This document shows positions 49,488 through 60,600 of a stretch of DNA of 64,000 nt, one piece after another; the stretch's first letter is position 1, and every line of letters starts with the position of its first letter. A program made the position numbers and the translations under genes. The notes beneath the pieces are model-generated. The model was not told where the DNA came from. It was given only the letters and a program-made list of their open reading frames with translations, and ran no database searches. The stretch is taken from positions 30,053,608-30,117,607 of the forward strand of contig NC_088300.1 in NCBI RefSeq assembly GCF_032854445.1, written 5' to 3'. This DNA is from Liolophura sinensis. Lineage: Eukaryota; Mollusca; Polyplacophora; Chitonida; Chitonidae.

Positions 49488-51097
49488 GAAGTAACATTGC
49501 ACCACTTATTTTACTACTATGCTGTACTATCTTATCGAGACAAGAGTCGATGTGTCCGTGATCATAGTTGCTGTTTCAGAAAATTACTGTTTCATCCATT
49601 TTCTCAGGTAAGCAAGACTGTGAACTCAACATTGTCGGAATAAGCGCCGCAGTTTGTGGTTGTCAGCTGAACTACACGGTGGAATTTACTTACACCTTTA
49701 ACCTAGCCAAGCACCATGCTTTCTGGTCTAAAAAATTGTGGCGCGTTTCACTGGTGTGTTATGTTCAATTGTCAATAAAATAGACCACTCCCACACAAGA
49801 AAACTCACTGAGTGCTGCGCTAAAGAGAATTCATTTAAATAAACATTAACATTTCAAAAATTATGCTGGAACACGAGAGATTTGTAACTGCATACCTTGT
49901 TCTTCTATGCTACCCCAAGTTGTCTTTCTTTCCACGCATGGGTAGCCTGATTGACCCTTTGGTTCACATATAGAGAGTAGAGGAATAATGGAATAAAAAA
50001 ACTTTCGCTTTTATAAATTAAAAGAGCAGCTTTTAAAAGCTGCTAACCACCAGGGTCATGGGATACTTTACGCATAAATTTTTAATTTCCTTCTGGATTT
50101 CACTTTGCAATAAATGTTTGTAGTGAGGTTACTCGTTAACGTGCTACTATTTATTCCTTTACATGAACAGTTAGAATAAAACCCAGACAGAGGTAAAATA
50201 AGAGGTCGTATGTACGTCTTTAATTATGTTTAATATCATTGAAATTTAGTTCTTCCGCTCTTTAATCTGACTGCAGTAATACAAGTGAAAATTACTGGAA
50301 TACCGCCCTGATAAACGCAGACATAACCGTTTCATCACACTGTTTAGTGACGTCCATGGATTCGAATGAACTTTTTGCGGAAATCTGCTTAATTCCTTGT
50401 AGCTTCAGTGATGATAAACGAGAAACCGTTCTTGAGAAATGAGCATCATTTAATATAATACTTTAATTAATGTAGCCCTGTTTTCAGACACAAAGCTTCA
50501 AGATGGTGAATTTGGTTGATATATACTATAGGACGACATCCGCACCGACGATTCTTTTCTTTCTGTTCTATCACTCAATGCCTGTGGCAGAACGAGTATT
50601 GGTGCTGATTTTCTAGATTATTAAAATATAAGTTTCAACTCAAATCGATTGGTTTAAGGGTATTACGGTGTTTGTTGTGTAAGCCGATTGTGCTGAACTT
50701 TGTTTCGTACAGAATGAAGTCCCGAAAATCCACAGCGTCCGGGGGATTTGCAATTGCCGAAGGGGATTTTTGATGAAAAGCAGATCCGTGCTACGTTGTT
50801 TATCTCGAATCCATAAAATTTAAGACACATATGGTCTATCTCCTTGCTCAGCAAAGAATCAGACATGTCTTAGTCTCAGCTAAAGTTAGAGGAATCGTTC
50901 CAATAACCACCTGCGTATACCTGTCAGATGTGTACGGGTTATTATGATCTGTATGATCTGATGATGATTTATGTGGGGCACAATTTGCAAACCTACCATC
51001 ATTTGACCCAGCAGCCTGACGGATTTACGGGAGATTATATGACGATTTGAAGAACTATGTGGACAGTGCTAGTATTATGATTGGAGCTGTTTTGGAC
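49488..51097. other. Unassigned DNA with a W fragment
   Basis: About 50120-50240 matches the second block of repeat W (TTACATGAACAGTTAGAATA, AAACCCAGACAGAGGTAAA, GTATGTACGTCTTTAATTAT). Nothing else is recognised. Confidence 0.45.
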
Positions 51098-51502
51098 CCG
51101 TCTTTAAATATTGTATTATAATTTTTTTTTATTTTACCGTGTCGACGTCTGACCTACATTTTCCCCTTTGTATAGCGTTTAGTGTAATTCAGTTGAGCAT
51201 TCTCGAGCCTTCGGTGTTTATGCGTTTCGTGTCATTGTAAGTAGGGTATACCTTTTGGAAATATGAACCTATGTTGTAAACAAGTTTACGATCAAACCAT
51301 CCAGAATTTTTTTACGTTAAGTTTATAAATACGAGCGACGGAGTTGTGAAGCGCGAGGTTATTTGCCAAAGTTCACCTGAGATCGGTCATGTATTCAAGT
51401 ACATTTGAGAGCAGTAATATTTAGTGAGTGAGTGAGTGAGGTTTAACGTCGTACTTAAAAATTTTTCAGTCATTGAATACGAAAGAATCCTTAGAATGCA
51501 TG

Positions 51503-52244
51503 GTTATGTGAACAACTGTCGTCAGCGTCTAAATTTAGCTTGCCACAGTTTACATATGCTGAGTTCAGGGCCTGCTGTCTGCCTCTGCCTTAGAATGTTC
51601 CAGAAGATGTTCAGTTCAGGGCCTGTTTGTTTACAACAAGTGTTCAGGAATTTTTCTAATTCTAGAAAATTCCACCAGTCTATATAAGGCCTATGAAAGC
51701 AGGTCAAAGGAGGAGAAAGGAAAATTATTGAGAATTTTGGATGCTTTCGCTGTGTGTTACTTTAGGCCTTTTGTGCTGAATTTTGGCGTCTTTATAGCCT
51801 CTGGCTTTGTTATATCACATCTCCACCAAGCACTGAACTTGTATATTTAATTTGTGCTCTTGTGTACACAGTGCTTATTAGTACATTGTGGATTTGTGTG
51901 TATATTTCATCATACACTCAGTTATACTGTGGATTTTCCCTCTTATGAATATTGCCTCTGTACATTTATGCCTGTGTGGTATATATTGTCGAATACATGC
52001 ATCCGTTTGGACTTGACACCGTTGTACATGTAAGTACTTTAGTATTTGTATAGATATTGCTATCCTTTCTTGTTAAACTTAAGTACTTTAGTATTTGTAT
52101 AAGTCTTGTTATCTGTTCTTGTTCAACCTAATAAATTGTTGAAAAATAAAATCTGCTGGTTTTGGTTACTTTTTTGTGCGCCTAAACTGTCGTGTATTTC
52201 GAACAACGCATCTCTTTATAAAACAGATAGTTTGGGTTGTAACA
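51503..52244 (+). mobile_element. Solo-LTR-like insertion, 742 bp
   Basis: Inserted into the antisense SINE and flanked by GCATG at 51498-51502 and 52245-52249, a 5-bp duplication as left by LTR retrotransposons. It contains a TATA box TATATAAGG (51681-51689) about 180 bp from its start and AATAAA signals at 52130 and 52145. It has no protein-coding domain. Those features and the size fit a solo LTR read on the plus strand. Clean TG...CA ends are not obvious at this boundary, so the exact ends may shift by a few bases. An internal 49-bp tandem duplication lies at 52032-52128. Confidence 0.7.
52032..52128. repeat. 49-bp tandem duplication
   Basis: AAGTACTTTAGTATTTGTAT starts at 52032 and again at 52081. 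The following bases (ATTG or CTTG, CTATC or TTATC, TTCTTGTT) are similar. Confidence 0.9.
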
Positions 52245-52467
52245 GCATGTAATGTGTCTCCTTGTCGCAGGACGGATTTCCACGGCTCGTTTATCTAGTG
52301 CTGCTTCACCTAGAGGCCTTACCGAAGGCAAGTAAGCCTCCCCGCCTGAGCCATTATACTGATACGTGTCAACCAGTCGTTGCACTATCCACTTCATGTC
52401 ATATTTTGTGTCATTCACTGTAAAGGATTGTGCTGGGTTTGGAGAATCGGCTTTCACGCCATTACAC

Positions 52468-52820
52468 CTGCCCGGATAGCACAGTTGGTAGAGCGTCCGC
52501 TTCGGGACCGGTAGATCCAATCCTTGATCGAGTCACACCTAAGACTTTAAAACAGGAAGTTGTAACTTGCTCGCTTGACGTTCAGCATGAAGGAGATAGT
52601 GCAACTACTGGTTGACCCGTATCAGTATAATGGCTCAGGCGGGGCGGCTTAATTCCCTTCGCTAAGTCGTCTCAGTGAAGCAGCACTAAATAAAAGAGCA
52701 ATGGAAATCCGCCCTACAACAAGGAGGCACATTACATGTACATGCACCCTAAGGATTCCTTCTTCGCCATATGACTGAAAAATTGTTGAGTACGACGTTA
52801 AACCCCAAGGACTCACTCAG
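52468..52820 (+). mobile_element. SINE family B, best copy, with target-site duplication
   Basis: tRNA-like head with A box TAGCACAGTTGG (52477-52488) and a decayed B box around GGTAGATCCAATCC. CACACCTAAGACTTTAAAAC, TTGACGTTCAGCATGAAGG, central CGTATCAGTATAATGGC, GTCGTCTCAGTGAAGCAGCA, CGCCCTACAACAAGGAGGC, GCCATATGACTGAAAAATTG, GAGTACGACGTTAAACCCC and a CACT-type tail follow. It is flanked by a perfect 14-bp duplication TCACGCCATTACAC at 52454-52467 and 52821-52834, inside repeat X. Confidence 0.96.
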
Positions 52821-53012
52821 TCACGCCATTACACATTCATTTGTACTCCATTTTCTGTACAGAGCATTTTGTGAGCTTTTGTTTCGCCACTTGCTATGTT
52901 TTTAAGACGTTATTATGGAGCTGGTATCGCTTATTGTCTCTTTGTGCGATTATGTACATTTCATCCCAGATTACCCTCAAAGTGACTCTGTGTATATTTC
53001 CGAGGACTGAAA

Positions 53013-53606
53013 CATGCATCGCCAGCTCAGCAGTAGCACGGTCGCTACCGTCAACCCATCCACCCTGAAAGGTTACATTTTCACAGACAGTTGTGGACCA
53101 ACCATCGTCAGCATGCCATAGCCCACTACAGCTTGTCAACTGTCGGGCTGTCATCCTTTGGAGAATTCCCCTTAAATGTGGATTCTTTATTTACGTGGAC
53201 TGACCGCCAATGTAATCCGGAATATTCCATCCAGATTTGGACGCTCTCATCAGTAAAAGACAATATATTTTGTAATTATTTGTATTGTTTTGTATATTAT
53301 TGTCAGTTATATTACTTGTCTGTTTTGTTCAAATTTTTGTTAATGAACTTATTCAAGCGTCTTTGTGTTTCTTTCTTTGATCCTGTGCAAGGCCTATCGA
53401 CTATCTCGGTGGTAAACAAGCCAGTTATTTCCCACCTTTACTCTCCGATAATGGCACCCTTACAGGAACATATTTAATATTTTAATCTTTGTCAGTGAAC
53501 ATTTAGTTAGTTTCAATCACCTTGCGTTGTCCTCTTTTAAGGCACTGTGTCAAAATATACACCAATTATAAAAGACTTTTTGTACAGGATAGAGAGGAAC
53601 ACCAAA
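53013..53606. other. Unassigned DNA
   Basis: A plus-strand frame of 128 codons (53091-53477) and a minus-strand frame of 86 codons (52894-53154, overlapping X) are open. Neither has a recognised motif, and the first ends in low-complexity hydrophobic sequence. Confidence 0.35.
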
Positions 53607-53631
53607 GGGGGTGGGAGGGCGGGGGGGGGGG
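53607..53631 (+). other. Predicted G-quadruplex motif
   Basis: G5-T-G3-A-G3-C-G11: four G runs with single-base loops, the pattern associated with very stable quadruplexes. It lies next to a decayed SINE A copy. No nearby gene is recognised. Confidence 0.8.
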
Positions 53632-53639
53632 TGGATTTT

Positions 53640-53795
53640 GGGGGTGGCGCTTGCTAGCATCCTCTTCGGTTGTACATCTCCCAGCAGTCAGCCAATGACC
53701 CTGGGTTTCCTTCTAACATTATATTGGCCGCTGTCGTATCAGTGAAACGGTCTTCAATACGGTGCACAAAACCAATCAAATAACACAAATAAAAC
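53640..53795 (+). mobile_element. SINE family A, strongly decayed
   Basis: TTGTACATCTCCCAGCAGTC, CCTGGGTTTCCTTCTAACAT, TATATTGGCCGCTGTCGTAT, CAGTGAAACGGTCTTCAATA, CGGTGCACAAAACCAATCAA and an AATAAAAC tail keep the family order. Confidence 0.75.
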
Positions 53796-54397
53796 CACAG
53801 TAAGGGCGGCAGTGTGATAAGTGGTAAATTATCACACGTAACCTTTTACCTTTGTAAAGTGAAACAGCACTTTTTCCTAGCCATATTTTTTTAAACTGTA
53901 AAATATAATTCTGAAAGATGTTTTTTGTGGCTGAATATGCTGAATTTCTTGTCGCTCTCTACGACAAATATATGTCATAAAGTTACGTATGTAAAACAGT
54001 TTGGAGAAAAGGTGTTTCATTACCGAGGAAAGTCCTTCAAGAGATTTACATGTTGCAGTGATGTTATATATCGACATGTAACCAATGTTCACATGCTAAG
54101 TGGGCAAAAATAGACATTTACAGTTGCTAACCTTTAGACTGCATGCAGCATTTATGAAACTATTAAGCTATATATATTTTCCTTAAACAGATTGGCGTTG
54201 TTTACAAAGATTACATCGCTCAAATGAATACTTTACTTCACTGGCCTAACACTGACAAATTTACATGGCTACATGTTTCCAGCTTAGTGTTAGAGACGAA
54301 TAGAGAAAGTTCTGTTATCCCTGGTAACATAAAGAATGGATATTCTCCCAGAAGCTTTAATAGTATTATTTTACGGCTCAGTACATGGAAGAAGAAA

Positions 54398-54587
54398 CAG
54401 TTACAGGTTTTAAGAAGTACTTTTCTATTAGGACAGCATAAAGAAAAAAGACAAAAAATGGAGACCTGCCACACTGCTCTATTTCATTTTTACAGTTACA
54501 GGTTTTAAGAAGAACTTTTCTATCAGGACAGGATAAAGAAAAAAGACAAAAAATGGAGATCTGCCACACTGTTCTATTTCATTTTTC
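54398..54587. repeat. 95-bp tandem duplication with decayed further copies
   Basis: CAGTTACAGGTTTTAAGAAG starts at 54398 and at 54493. Both units carry ACTTTTCTAT, AGGACAG, AAAGAAAAAAGACAAAAAAT, GGAGA, TCTGCCACACTG or CCTGCCACACTG, and TCTATTTCATTTTT. Weaker echoes (TTCTATTTCATTCTT near 54725, TTCTATTTCACTCTT near 54836, AGACAAAAA nearby) suggest a larger, older array to about 54900. Confidence 0.92.
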
Positions 54588-54900
54588 TGAAATAGAGGTA
54601 CTAAGCCAAAACTGAAATCAGGCATAAAATTGTAAGGGTACTAAGCCAACATCTAAAGGCGGATACACGGTTCTAATAATTTATTCCGGTGTGTACCTAG
54701 ACGAACGTGGAAAATTGCCATAATGTTCTATTTCATTCTTTAGTTTTGTTCGTAGACAAAAACAAAAACAGGTAAACGTTTCCTTTTCATTCTTCTGACG
54801 TTAACTAAGACAAACACGGAAAACAGGCATCTCATTCTATTTCACTCTTACGGCATGGACGAAGACAAAAAATAGAACACCAGCATAGGCCTATTGTTTT

Positions 54901-55540
54901 ATGCCAGATTTTTGTTGTGTCGTGGACGCGCAGTTAAGATGGTTAAGATGATGTGTTGGTTCACTCTCGTCTGCGGGCAAAATTCATGAGCTAGGTGCCA
55001 AACTCCAGTGATTTACCCCTGGATCTTCAGCTCCGTCCATGGTCATAATCTCTGTTATGAAAACTGAAAAATGTGGATTATTCTTCAGTACGTTGCTGAA
55101 GCCCATCAATTAATCCAATTTGTTGACCCATACACATTAAGTCAATAGGAATGGAGTGATGTCTCGGAATGATAAATTTAAACCTCAGTTTAAGATAGAT
55201 TTAATATTAATACAAATCATTTCATGTATTTCTATTCCTATTGTACTGGATGCAATTTTTTTCCATTGCATTGGTTATTGGAAAGAAAGAGATGATACCA
55301 GTTGGAAAATTTGCCAGATTAAAGCTGACTGTCGTGAATGTAAGAAATATGGTAGTTTCACATATCATCCTATCAGCTGGGACACCTATTACGAACTGTC
55401 AGTTGTTTATCAGTCCACGTTAATAACGATAAATTCTGCTCCATAACCCATATATGCCGTAAACCCGGTTTAACATAGAATGACTGCAACTGTTAAGGGT
55501 TTACTCTCGCCTCATTAAAGGAATCATGGTAGCGCAATAG
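54901..55540. other. Unassigned DNA
   Basis: A 96-codon plus frame (55156-55446) is open but has no recognised domain. Nothing else stands out. Confidence 0.4.
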
Positions 55541-55613
55541 TTTATTTGTGCATTTGTTTGATTTAAATTTCATGGCGTAGTAAAGAATATTTCACTTACA
55601 CGATGCCAGTCAG
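55541..55613 (-). mobile_element. SINE family A 3' fragment
   Basis: The reverse complement reads CTGGCATCGTGTAAGTGAAA, TATTCTTTACTACGCC and an AAATAAA tail, the last about 70 bp of the family. Confidence 0.75.
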
Positions 55614-55637
55614 GCTTTTGCATATGTATGCTTGGGG

Positions 55638-55853
55638 CTTAACGTCGTAAGTCGGGTTTATGGGCAAGGGCCCACACGCACGAAGCAAAGCTCACTTAAC
55701 GTCGTAAGTCGGGATTATGGGCAAGGGCCCACATGCACGAAGCAAAGCTCACTTAACGTCGTAAGTCGGGTTTATAGGCAAGGGCCCACATGCAGGAAGC
55801 AAAGCTCACTTAACGTCGTAAGTCAGGTTGATGGGCAAGGGCCCACATGCACG
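55638..55853. repeat. 57-bp minisatellite, nearly four units
   Basis: Units begin CTTAACGTCGTAAGTCGGG at 55638, 55695, 55752 and 55809; the last is incomplete. As 57 is divisible by 3, one plus-strand frame stays open (55632-55973, 113 codons) with a 19-residue repeat. I treat that frame as an artefact. The first unit and the bases before it match the antisense 3' end of SINE family B. Confidence 0.95.
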
Positions 55854-57640
55854 TGCTCTCTTAACTACAGTATTGGTTGTAGTCACGTGCTCTTAACGTT
55901 AAGAGGGCTTCGTGCCCTCTTTTCAATTCACGTGCCCATGACCAAAACCTCACTTGCCTTTGTCATTTACTGATCAACTTATTGACCTAAAGTTAAAGAC
56001 ACATCCAACCCGGTTGGGGTGCGAGCACGCGAGCTCACTAATCAAGGGACATTTAGTGACAATTAGAAAAGTTTCTGATTTCAGATATTTGTAAAACATT
56101 CGGGGATATTTTGGTTTATATTGAACACAACATACCAATCCCTAAAAATCAGCAAATATACACTACATATATAAAAATATTAATTAACACTGACCTAATC
56201 ATTTATTAAGACAGTGGCAGAGTAGAACGTACGGATCTCAGCTGCCATGTACTACGATCCTCGTACGTTTCTCTTGGGCATTCGACATAAAATGAATGTA
56301 TCATTGTTTATTCTTCTGAACAGCTGAAGACTTGCCACAGAAATAAACAGGAAACTTGGAATGATTGATTTTTCACAAATGTGGGTAGAGTGCCTTAGGA
56401 GGATATATACAAGGTTTCTTTTTGTCTTCGTCTTGGTTGTTCGGTGGGAAATTAAGAAAAAAAGTCAGCAGGTTCTCGTCCATGACACGATCGTAGGACA
56501 GAAATAGAGAATATTCAGTAAGAGTCAGTAAGTCTTAATGTGTTCTGTATCCTGAGAGTTATTTAGATGAATTAGTTGTTGCGTTGCGTAAAAGATTCAA
56601 ATACGGTCTTGCACATTGTATTACAAATGCCACATACGGATACCCTTAATCATATACCATTGAGTGTAGAACCTTTTCTATTTATGACCGCATGTAATAA
56701 TGGTTTAATATAAGTTTTTCTCGATTAATTCTTGTCTGTATGGGCGCACAGCCCAGCCTATGTTTTATTGGAAGGCTATTGGGACATTTTCCGTTGGACT
56801 GAGACGATGTTTCAAAGAAGGCAATTTCACGTGCCAACTGGTTGACAGCATCATACAGCATTTAAACGTCATTGGCTTGAACTAAAAGGCACGATTTGGC
56901 CACATAATGATTTTTATGTTGTAACTGAAATTTGTTAATTATTTTTACAATAATAAATTAATTTCTTTGTGATTTTCAGGGCATTTCCCCATGGGATGAC
57001 ACGACATTTTGCTAGAAAAACAATTCCATGTTTCAAATGTTTGATAGTGCCATAGCCATCAAAAGGCCAAACAAATATAATTTTTCTGCCGGATGTTTTT
57101 AACGATCTAATTTTAAGTTCTTAATTATTTTTGTGACGATAAATAAATTCTCCCATGACTTTTAATCTTCGTATTGCAAAAACTATTACAGACAAGCTAA
57201 ATTGGAGATATTAATATCTTTTCATTTACACTGATACAGTTAATTTTCAAGTTCCATTTGGTAAATCTCACTGATAAATTCCATGTGAATGCTTCATAAA
57301 GCTCATGTGTTTCAGCGTTAAGGACTTCCTTTTTAGATCTTTCCTTGTTAATTATCAGCATACAGTTGACATTGGTTTTAAATTTAACAAGGGTTTAAAA
57401 TTTAACATCGAATACAACATATTTATTGGCAGATCCGACTTTTAGGATCTGTGGTATAGTTCCATAGGTGTGTCACGTCCTCTAGTACATGGAAAATGCT
57501 CGTCTGACAGTGAGTGTAATTGTCTAGGGAAAAACTATACAAGATATACATATATTCTATACAACAACATTAAAAAACATAAGTGATTGTATTTGTAACT
57601 GCTGTTCTTAGTGGTGATTCCCATATGGCGTCTTGGGACC
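55854..57640. other. Unassigned DNA
   Basis: No gene, RNA or repeat is recognised. Confidence 0.45.
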
Positions 57641-57698
57641 TGCGTAGTCTTGTGCTTATTACTGAGTACGGCGTACAATACAGTGAATAAATAAATAT
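57641..57698 (+). mobile_element. SINE family A 3' tail
   Basis: TGTGCTTATTACTGAGTACG, GCGTACAATACAGTGAATAA, ATAAATA match the family 3' end and tail. Confidence 0.65.
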
Positions 57699-60600
57699 AT
57701 CACATGACGTCTTCAAGTTTTATTTTCAGTTAAAAGTAACACCTTTTCTTAAAGAGCAGCTATGTGTAAACCATTCTTTGAGCATTGTGCATATACAATG
57801 GAGACTTAAGTGTTCTAACAAAGGGCACATAGTTGATTTATTGTCTGTCCACAAGTGGAAAGACGAGAAAACTCTGCACTCAAGCATAAAAAGGCTCACG
57901 GCTTTGAGCGGGACACACATCTTGTTTACTCTTGTTCAGCTCTCTGAATGGTGAAAGAAATACAGAAATAGTGTGATCAAGGAAATGATTTTATAACACC
58001 AACTGTTGCAGCAGAAATAACAGGATTTTACTTGAAGGATACCCTTTATGTATCGAGACATGCATATACGAATTTTATAACGGAATATTTCACCTACCGA
58101 CTTAACTCTGCAAGGTTTTATAACGAACATGATTGTCAATGGATATTTCCAAACGGTGGGAGAGAATTCCTTGAGAAAAACCATGCTATCGGGTTCCTCG
58201 CCGTTAAATTCGATTCCATAAAACTTTACAGCACAGATGGTGGGAAACATAAGAGGCAGAGAGCTATAGTTATTTCACCCTCAACTGCATTTATAGACGT
58301 CGTTTCAGCCACCACCTGAATATAGCTGTCATACATGTACAGATCATTATGACCGACACATGCCGCCGCTGATTTATATCGCGGACACATTTCATACATA
58401 AGGCTATTAAGGCTTCACAGCCAGACTGAAACTCGTCAGATTACATAGCAAATCGCAGAACTAATGTGATACGAAATCTGAGATGTTTAACAGTTCTCCT
58501 TTTGATGTTCAGGTAACAAAACGTTCTTATCTGAAACATTAAGCTAATTCTGACAAATATGATGTGAAATTGCGACTTACACGAATACTGTTTTTTAGCC
58601 TCGTTATATTTCTGAGAAAACCGGAGGAAGCCTTTCATGATTTCTACAGGGGAAATATCCTTGTTTCCTCAACTCCAACGCTCACCATAATGTAAAGAAA
58701 GTGTAGTCTTTGTTACAACGTGAACAACGTATTCAATAAAGGGAAGATCTCATAATCCTTTTGATCTGGCTTTTTTGAATTATAGGAGAGATCGAGACAT
58801 CAAGATTCAAAGATTTACACCCGGGCAGAGGAAGCTCAGAGAAACAATTTTAATTATTATAAGTTATAATTATTATAGCAGAATTTTATTATAGAGTTCT
58901 GGAAGTGATAACTTTTTGTGTGGTGTCCACTGGTTTAACAATACACTGTTGGGGTCGAAGGGGTCACAGCGAGATACATGTAGCCATGTGTATTTTATGG
59001 TGGTTTTGTGAAAAACATTAGAACAGAAGAGTTCTGGATATTATATGCAGTCTTATATTTCTTAACCTCCGTGGAGAGAAAACCTCATTCGTGAAATGGG
59101 TTTCTGTTTCTACCGCTTGTATTTTTTTATTACAGTTATTGAATACAAAATACTTAATTAAAATGAAAAAGTTTGATGGGGTTAATATCACAAGAAAACG
59201 TATCCTGCTTATATCTAAATTCAGGATTTTTTTCCTCCGGTTGTCTGTATCAGATCAAAAAACAAATAAATTATTCTATATAAGTCTTCATATCCAGATG
59301 AATAAAATAGTCCATATACTTGCACCTTATATGTTGTGACTTAATGTGTTGTTAAAAAGTTAACTATTAATTCAGGGAATGTATTCTGGCATTTGACGCA
59401 CCAAGTACTGGTTGGTCCTTTAAACATGTCGCCTAAATTCACGTCTGTAAAATAGCACTTGTATGCCCACTACCAAGATTGCCTTTCATTAGTGATACGT
59501 AACCCCAACATATGTTGCATGAACTCATTATTGCAAAGAAACTTTAGTTAAAATTTTTTCTAGTTGATAATGTTATAACTCTATGTGGACAAAGGTAAAG
59601 CCGTGGGAACTGAGCTAGATAGCTCAGAAGATATACGATTGCATGGAATATTCGCCCAAGGGCAGGGGAAATTTAATACTATTGCTGTCAACCTCTCAAT
59701 GTTATTAACTTTGATCAAGGACGATACGTTCGAGCCCAGTAAAGCACCTTTAATATGACCCATTTCTGACGACCTTTCAAACATAATACATTGGTGGAAG
59801 ACAAGTGGTCTTCCACAAAATTAAATACCTGGAAACGGCCCAACGAGGGACAGATCTCTTACAAATAGTGACAGCCAAAGAAGCCTTCAGATAACAGTAA
59901 AGAACAGTAAAGGACAATTTTCAAAAGAAGATAAATGCTTCCAAGAACATCTCCGATCATGGGTTGGCAAAATTCAATACCAGCTGTCAACCACTTAACC
60001 TTGATCTATGACGATATGTTCGGAATTCAGTGAAAATACCCTTAAATGTCACCCCTTTCTGAACTTAAACTATACTAACTGTGTGATTTCGCTGTCTTGC
60101 TGGCGAGAAGATACTCCACTGAACAGAGTTTTATAAGCAGAATTACTGAAACTTTATATATTTGATTGGAGTAAGGCTATACCAAATATAGTTCACTTAC
60201 ACTCCCGCACTGAGTTTAAGGTGTGTTTAGAGGGGAAAGCATCTGATGGACCTGCTGATTATCAATGCCATGTTAACCAGCGGGACATCAGTGTGAGGAT
60301 GTCATTGTCAAGCTCATTAGACAGGGGCCATTTCACAAAAGTGTTGTGGGGCAAGACTGTATCATTTACCAACCACCACAGATGTAAAATCCGTTAATTT
60401 ACATGCCGTGTAATATTCAACGTCAATATCACAAATTATGTCGGACACACCGTCTCAGCCCCAAACCACATTCATCTCCCCAAATACATTTATTATCGTT
60501 CATTTTAACGTTTAGTCAAGCTGACCCCACATCGCTTAAAATCAATTAAATGATATACGTTTTCTCTGCATTTATTACAACTGAAGAATTTAAATTTTAT

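Larger units (their letters stand above)
51423..52397 (-). mobile_element. SINE family B, 5' truncated and interrupted
   Basis: The antisense family B 3' end (GAGTGAGTGAGTGAGG tail, TTTAACGTCGTACTTAAAAA, TTTTTCAGTCAT) runs to 51502 and resumes at 52245 (TAATGTGTCTCCTTGTCGCA, GGACGGATTTCCAC, CCATTATACTGATACG) to about 52397. Near GTAATATTTA (51414-51423) and GTCATATTTT (52398-52407) lie a probable, imperfect target-site duplication. The interruption is the 742-bp LTR-like element. Confidence 0.88.
51098..53012 (+). repeat. Dispersed repeat X, split by two SINE insertions
   Basis: Pieces 51098-51420, 52405-52467 and 52821-53012 line up end to end with the copy at 34650-35199. Examples are CTGACCTACATTTT and TACGAGCGACGGAG in the first piece, CTGGGTTTGGAGAATCGGC in the second, and TTTGTACTCCATTTTCTGTA and TGTATATTTCCGAGGAC in the third. 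The gaps are filled by the two SINEs and the LTR-like element listed separately. The first piece holds a TTTATAAATACGAGCGACGG stretch, a possible TATA box if this is an LTR. Confidence 0.82.

Noticed and set aside
55632-55973. 113-codon frame with 19-residue repeats
   Set aside because: The 57-bp unit length keeps the frame open; the sequence is a minisatellite derived from a SINE tail.
57936-58319. Overlapping frames open on both strands with weak similarity to 50663-50866
   Set aside because: The similarity is limited to about 20-35 bp and may be chance; no domain is recognised.
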